Source: Emergomyces orientalis (lineage: Eukaryota > Ascomycota > Eurotiomycetes > Onygenales > Ajellomycetaceae). Taken from it: 15,928 nt of DNA. The translations under genes and the position numbers were made by a program. The DNA lies in contig MOWL01000081.1 of the NCBI GenBank assembly GCA_002110485.1, forward strand, positions 1-15,928, given 5' to 3'. Below the pieces are notes generated by a model, which had not been told where the DNA came from, made no database searches, and worked only from the letters and a program-made list of their open reading frames with translations. How positions within the stretch are numbered: position 1 is the stretch's first letter; every line of letters begins with the position of its first letter. Below, in pieces: positions 15,146 through 15,928 of the stretch.

Positions 15146-15928
15146 ATATTTATACCAGGTTTGAGTAAGTTACGAGAAGTTAGCTTATTAAACATTCCTA
15201 CTCGGCGCTATCCTCTCCAGGCCTCTTTTTGCATTCTTTGAATACGGGGTGTTTGGGGTGTGTGATGTGTTTCAAGCTGCTTAAAGGGGATAAGCAACAA
15301 AAATCGTTGTATATTCTCTGCCTGCTTGGTGCTTCTGCCTTCATGTCTGCCCATACCTAGATTTTCTCACAGGAATAACTGGCTCGCCCTGTGGATTGGC
15401 CCCTTGTTTCTGCTCTTCTCATTTATATTTTAATTTTTGCGGCTGTGGAGGTCAAGAGTTGCAGGCATAAATCCGATAAATAGACCCTGTTCTTTTCCCC
15501 TCCACCGGCGGCGAAAGCCAAGCCGCGGTACGATTTGGCTGAAATATTCGTTTATTTTTCTTTTCTCTCATGATTGTTATTTGATTCAGTACCAGCATCA
15601 TTCGCCTAATTTTTATTATTTTTATTTCTCTTCTTTCCATTGGTAACGTCCAAAAACCTACTATTTAGGTAGTTATTTAGTTCCATTTCTTCGGGAGCTC
15701 GGTTCCTGCAGCTCCGTCGTGCAGTTTCTCCACACCCAAGCCAGCAGAGGACGATCATCCAGCCCTCCCGCCTCCCACTCTTTACCAACCAACAAACTCG
15801 ACTGAGGGACAGGTCGACTAACTATCGCAGCTTGACGGAAATACGTTCGCATTTGATGTACGGACCACGCGTCTATATATCTTCTCCGCGACAACCATTT
15901 TACCTGCTAGGCGAGTTACTTTCTTCCC

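Larger units (their letters stand above)
14441..15928. other. CpG-containing flank with no assignable gene
   Basis: Composition changes sharply: CpG reappears from about 14496. Open frames exist on both strands (for example a Lys-rich 108-codon minus frame, 14778-14452, and a 77-codon plus frame over the same bases), but none shows a recognisable domain or consistent coding character. No tRNA, rRNA or intron-bearing exon set was found. It may be intergenic or contain another repeat. Confidence 0.5.

Noticed and set aside
14441..15928. tRNA, rRNA or CRISPR features in the flank
   Set aside because: No T-arm consensus with a matching acceptor stem, no rRNA core sequences and no regularly spaced repeats were seen.

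Overview
The window is a nest of retrotransposons in what looks like a filamentous fungus, probably an ascomycete. That assignment rests on a Tad1-type LINE architecture (ORF1 with CCHC knuckles, endonuclease, reverse transcriptase, RNase H, C-terminal zinc motif) and on RIP-like C-to-T decay. The species is not identifiable from sequence alone. No host gene, tRNA or rRNA gene could be supported.

Positions 1-9388 hold a Ty3/gypsy-type LTR retrotransposon on the minus strand. The left (3') LTR is clipped by the window edge by about 50 bases. The right (5') LTR is complete at 9041-9388. The comparable 297 bases of the two LTRs read as identical, so the copy is young. In transcription order the element has: 5' LTR, a primer-binding region right at the LTR edge, a 988-aa gag-protease ORF (9013-6047), a 1219-aa pol ORF (6044-2385: RT, RNase H, integrase), a frame-broken third ORF (about 1964-621), a G-rich polypurine tract (311-298) and the 3' LTR. 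Gag ends in a textbook -1 frameshift heptamer (T TTA AAC) directly before its stop codon. A 7-nt spacer and a nested stem-loop follow, and the -1 frame is pol, so pol is probably made as a gag-pol fusion.

Positions 9389 to about 14440 are an AT-rich stretch with almost no CpG (two seen by eye in 5 kb). It holds two decayed Tad-like LINE pieces in opposite orientation. Copy A (+, 9389-10916) is the RNase H and zinc-motif end with a TAAA/A-rich tail. Copy B (-, about 14100-11120) is ORF1, endonuclease and the start of RT. The arrangement fits copy A inserted in copy B, then the gypsy element inserted in copy A. In copy A the frame runs 502 codons with ten TGA codons and no TAA or TAG. Most of the TGAs fall where the family has tryptophan, and conserved glycines have become Asp/Glu. 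This points to GG-to-GA (CC-to-TC) mutation rather than the usual CpA-type RIP.

Positions 14441-15928 return to CpG-containing sequence with a long T tract, a TAT microsatellite and a GC-rich palindromic word that also occurs twice inside the gypsy element. I could assign no gene there.
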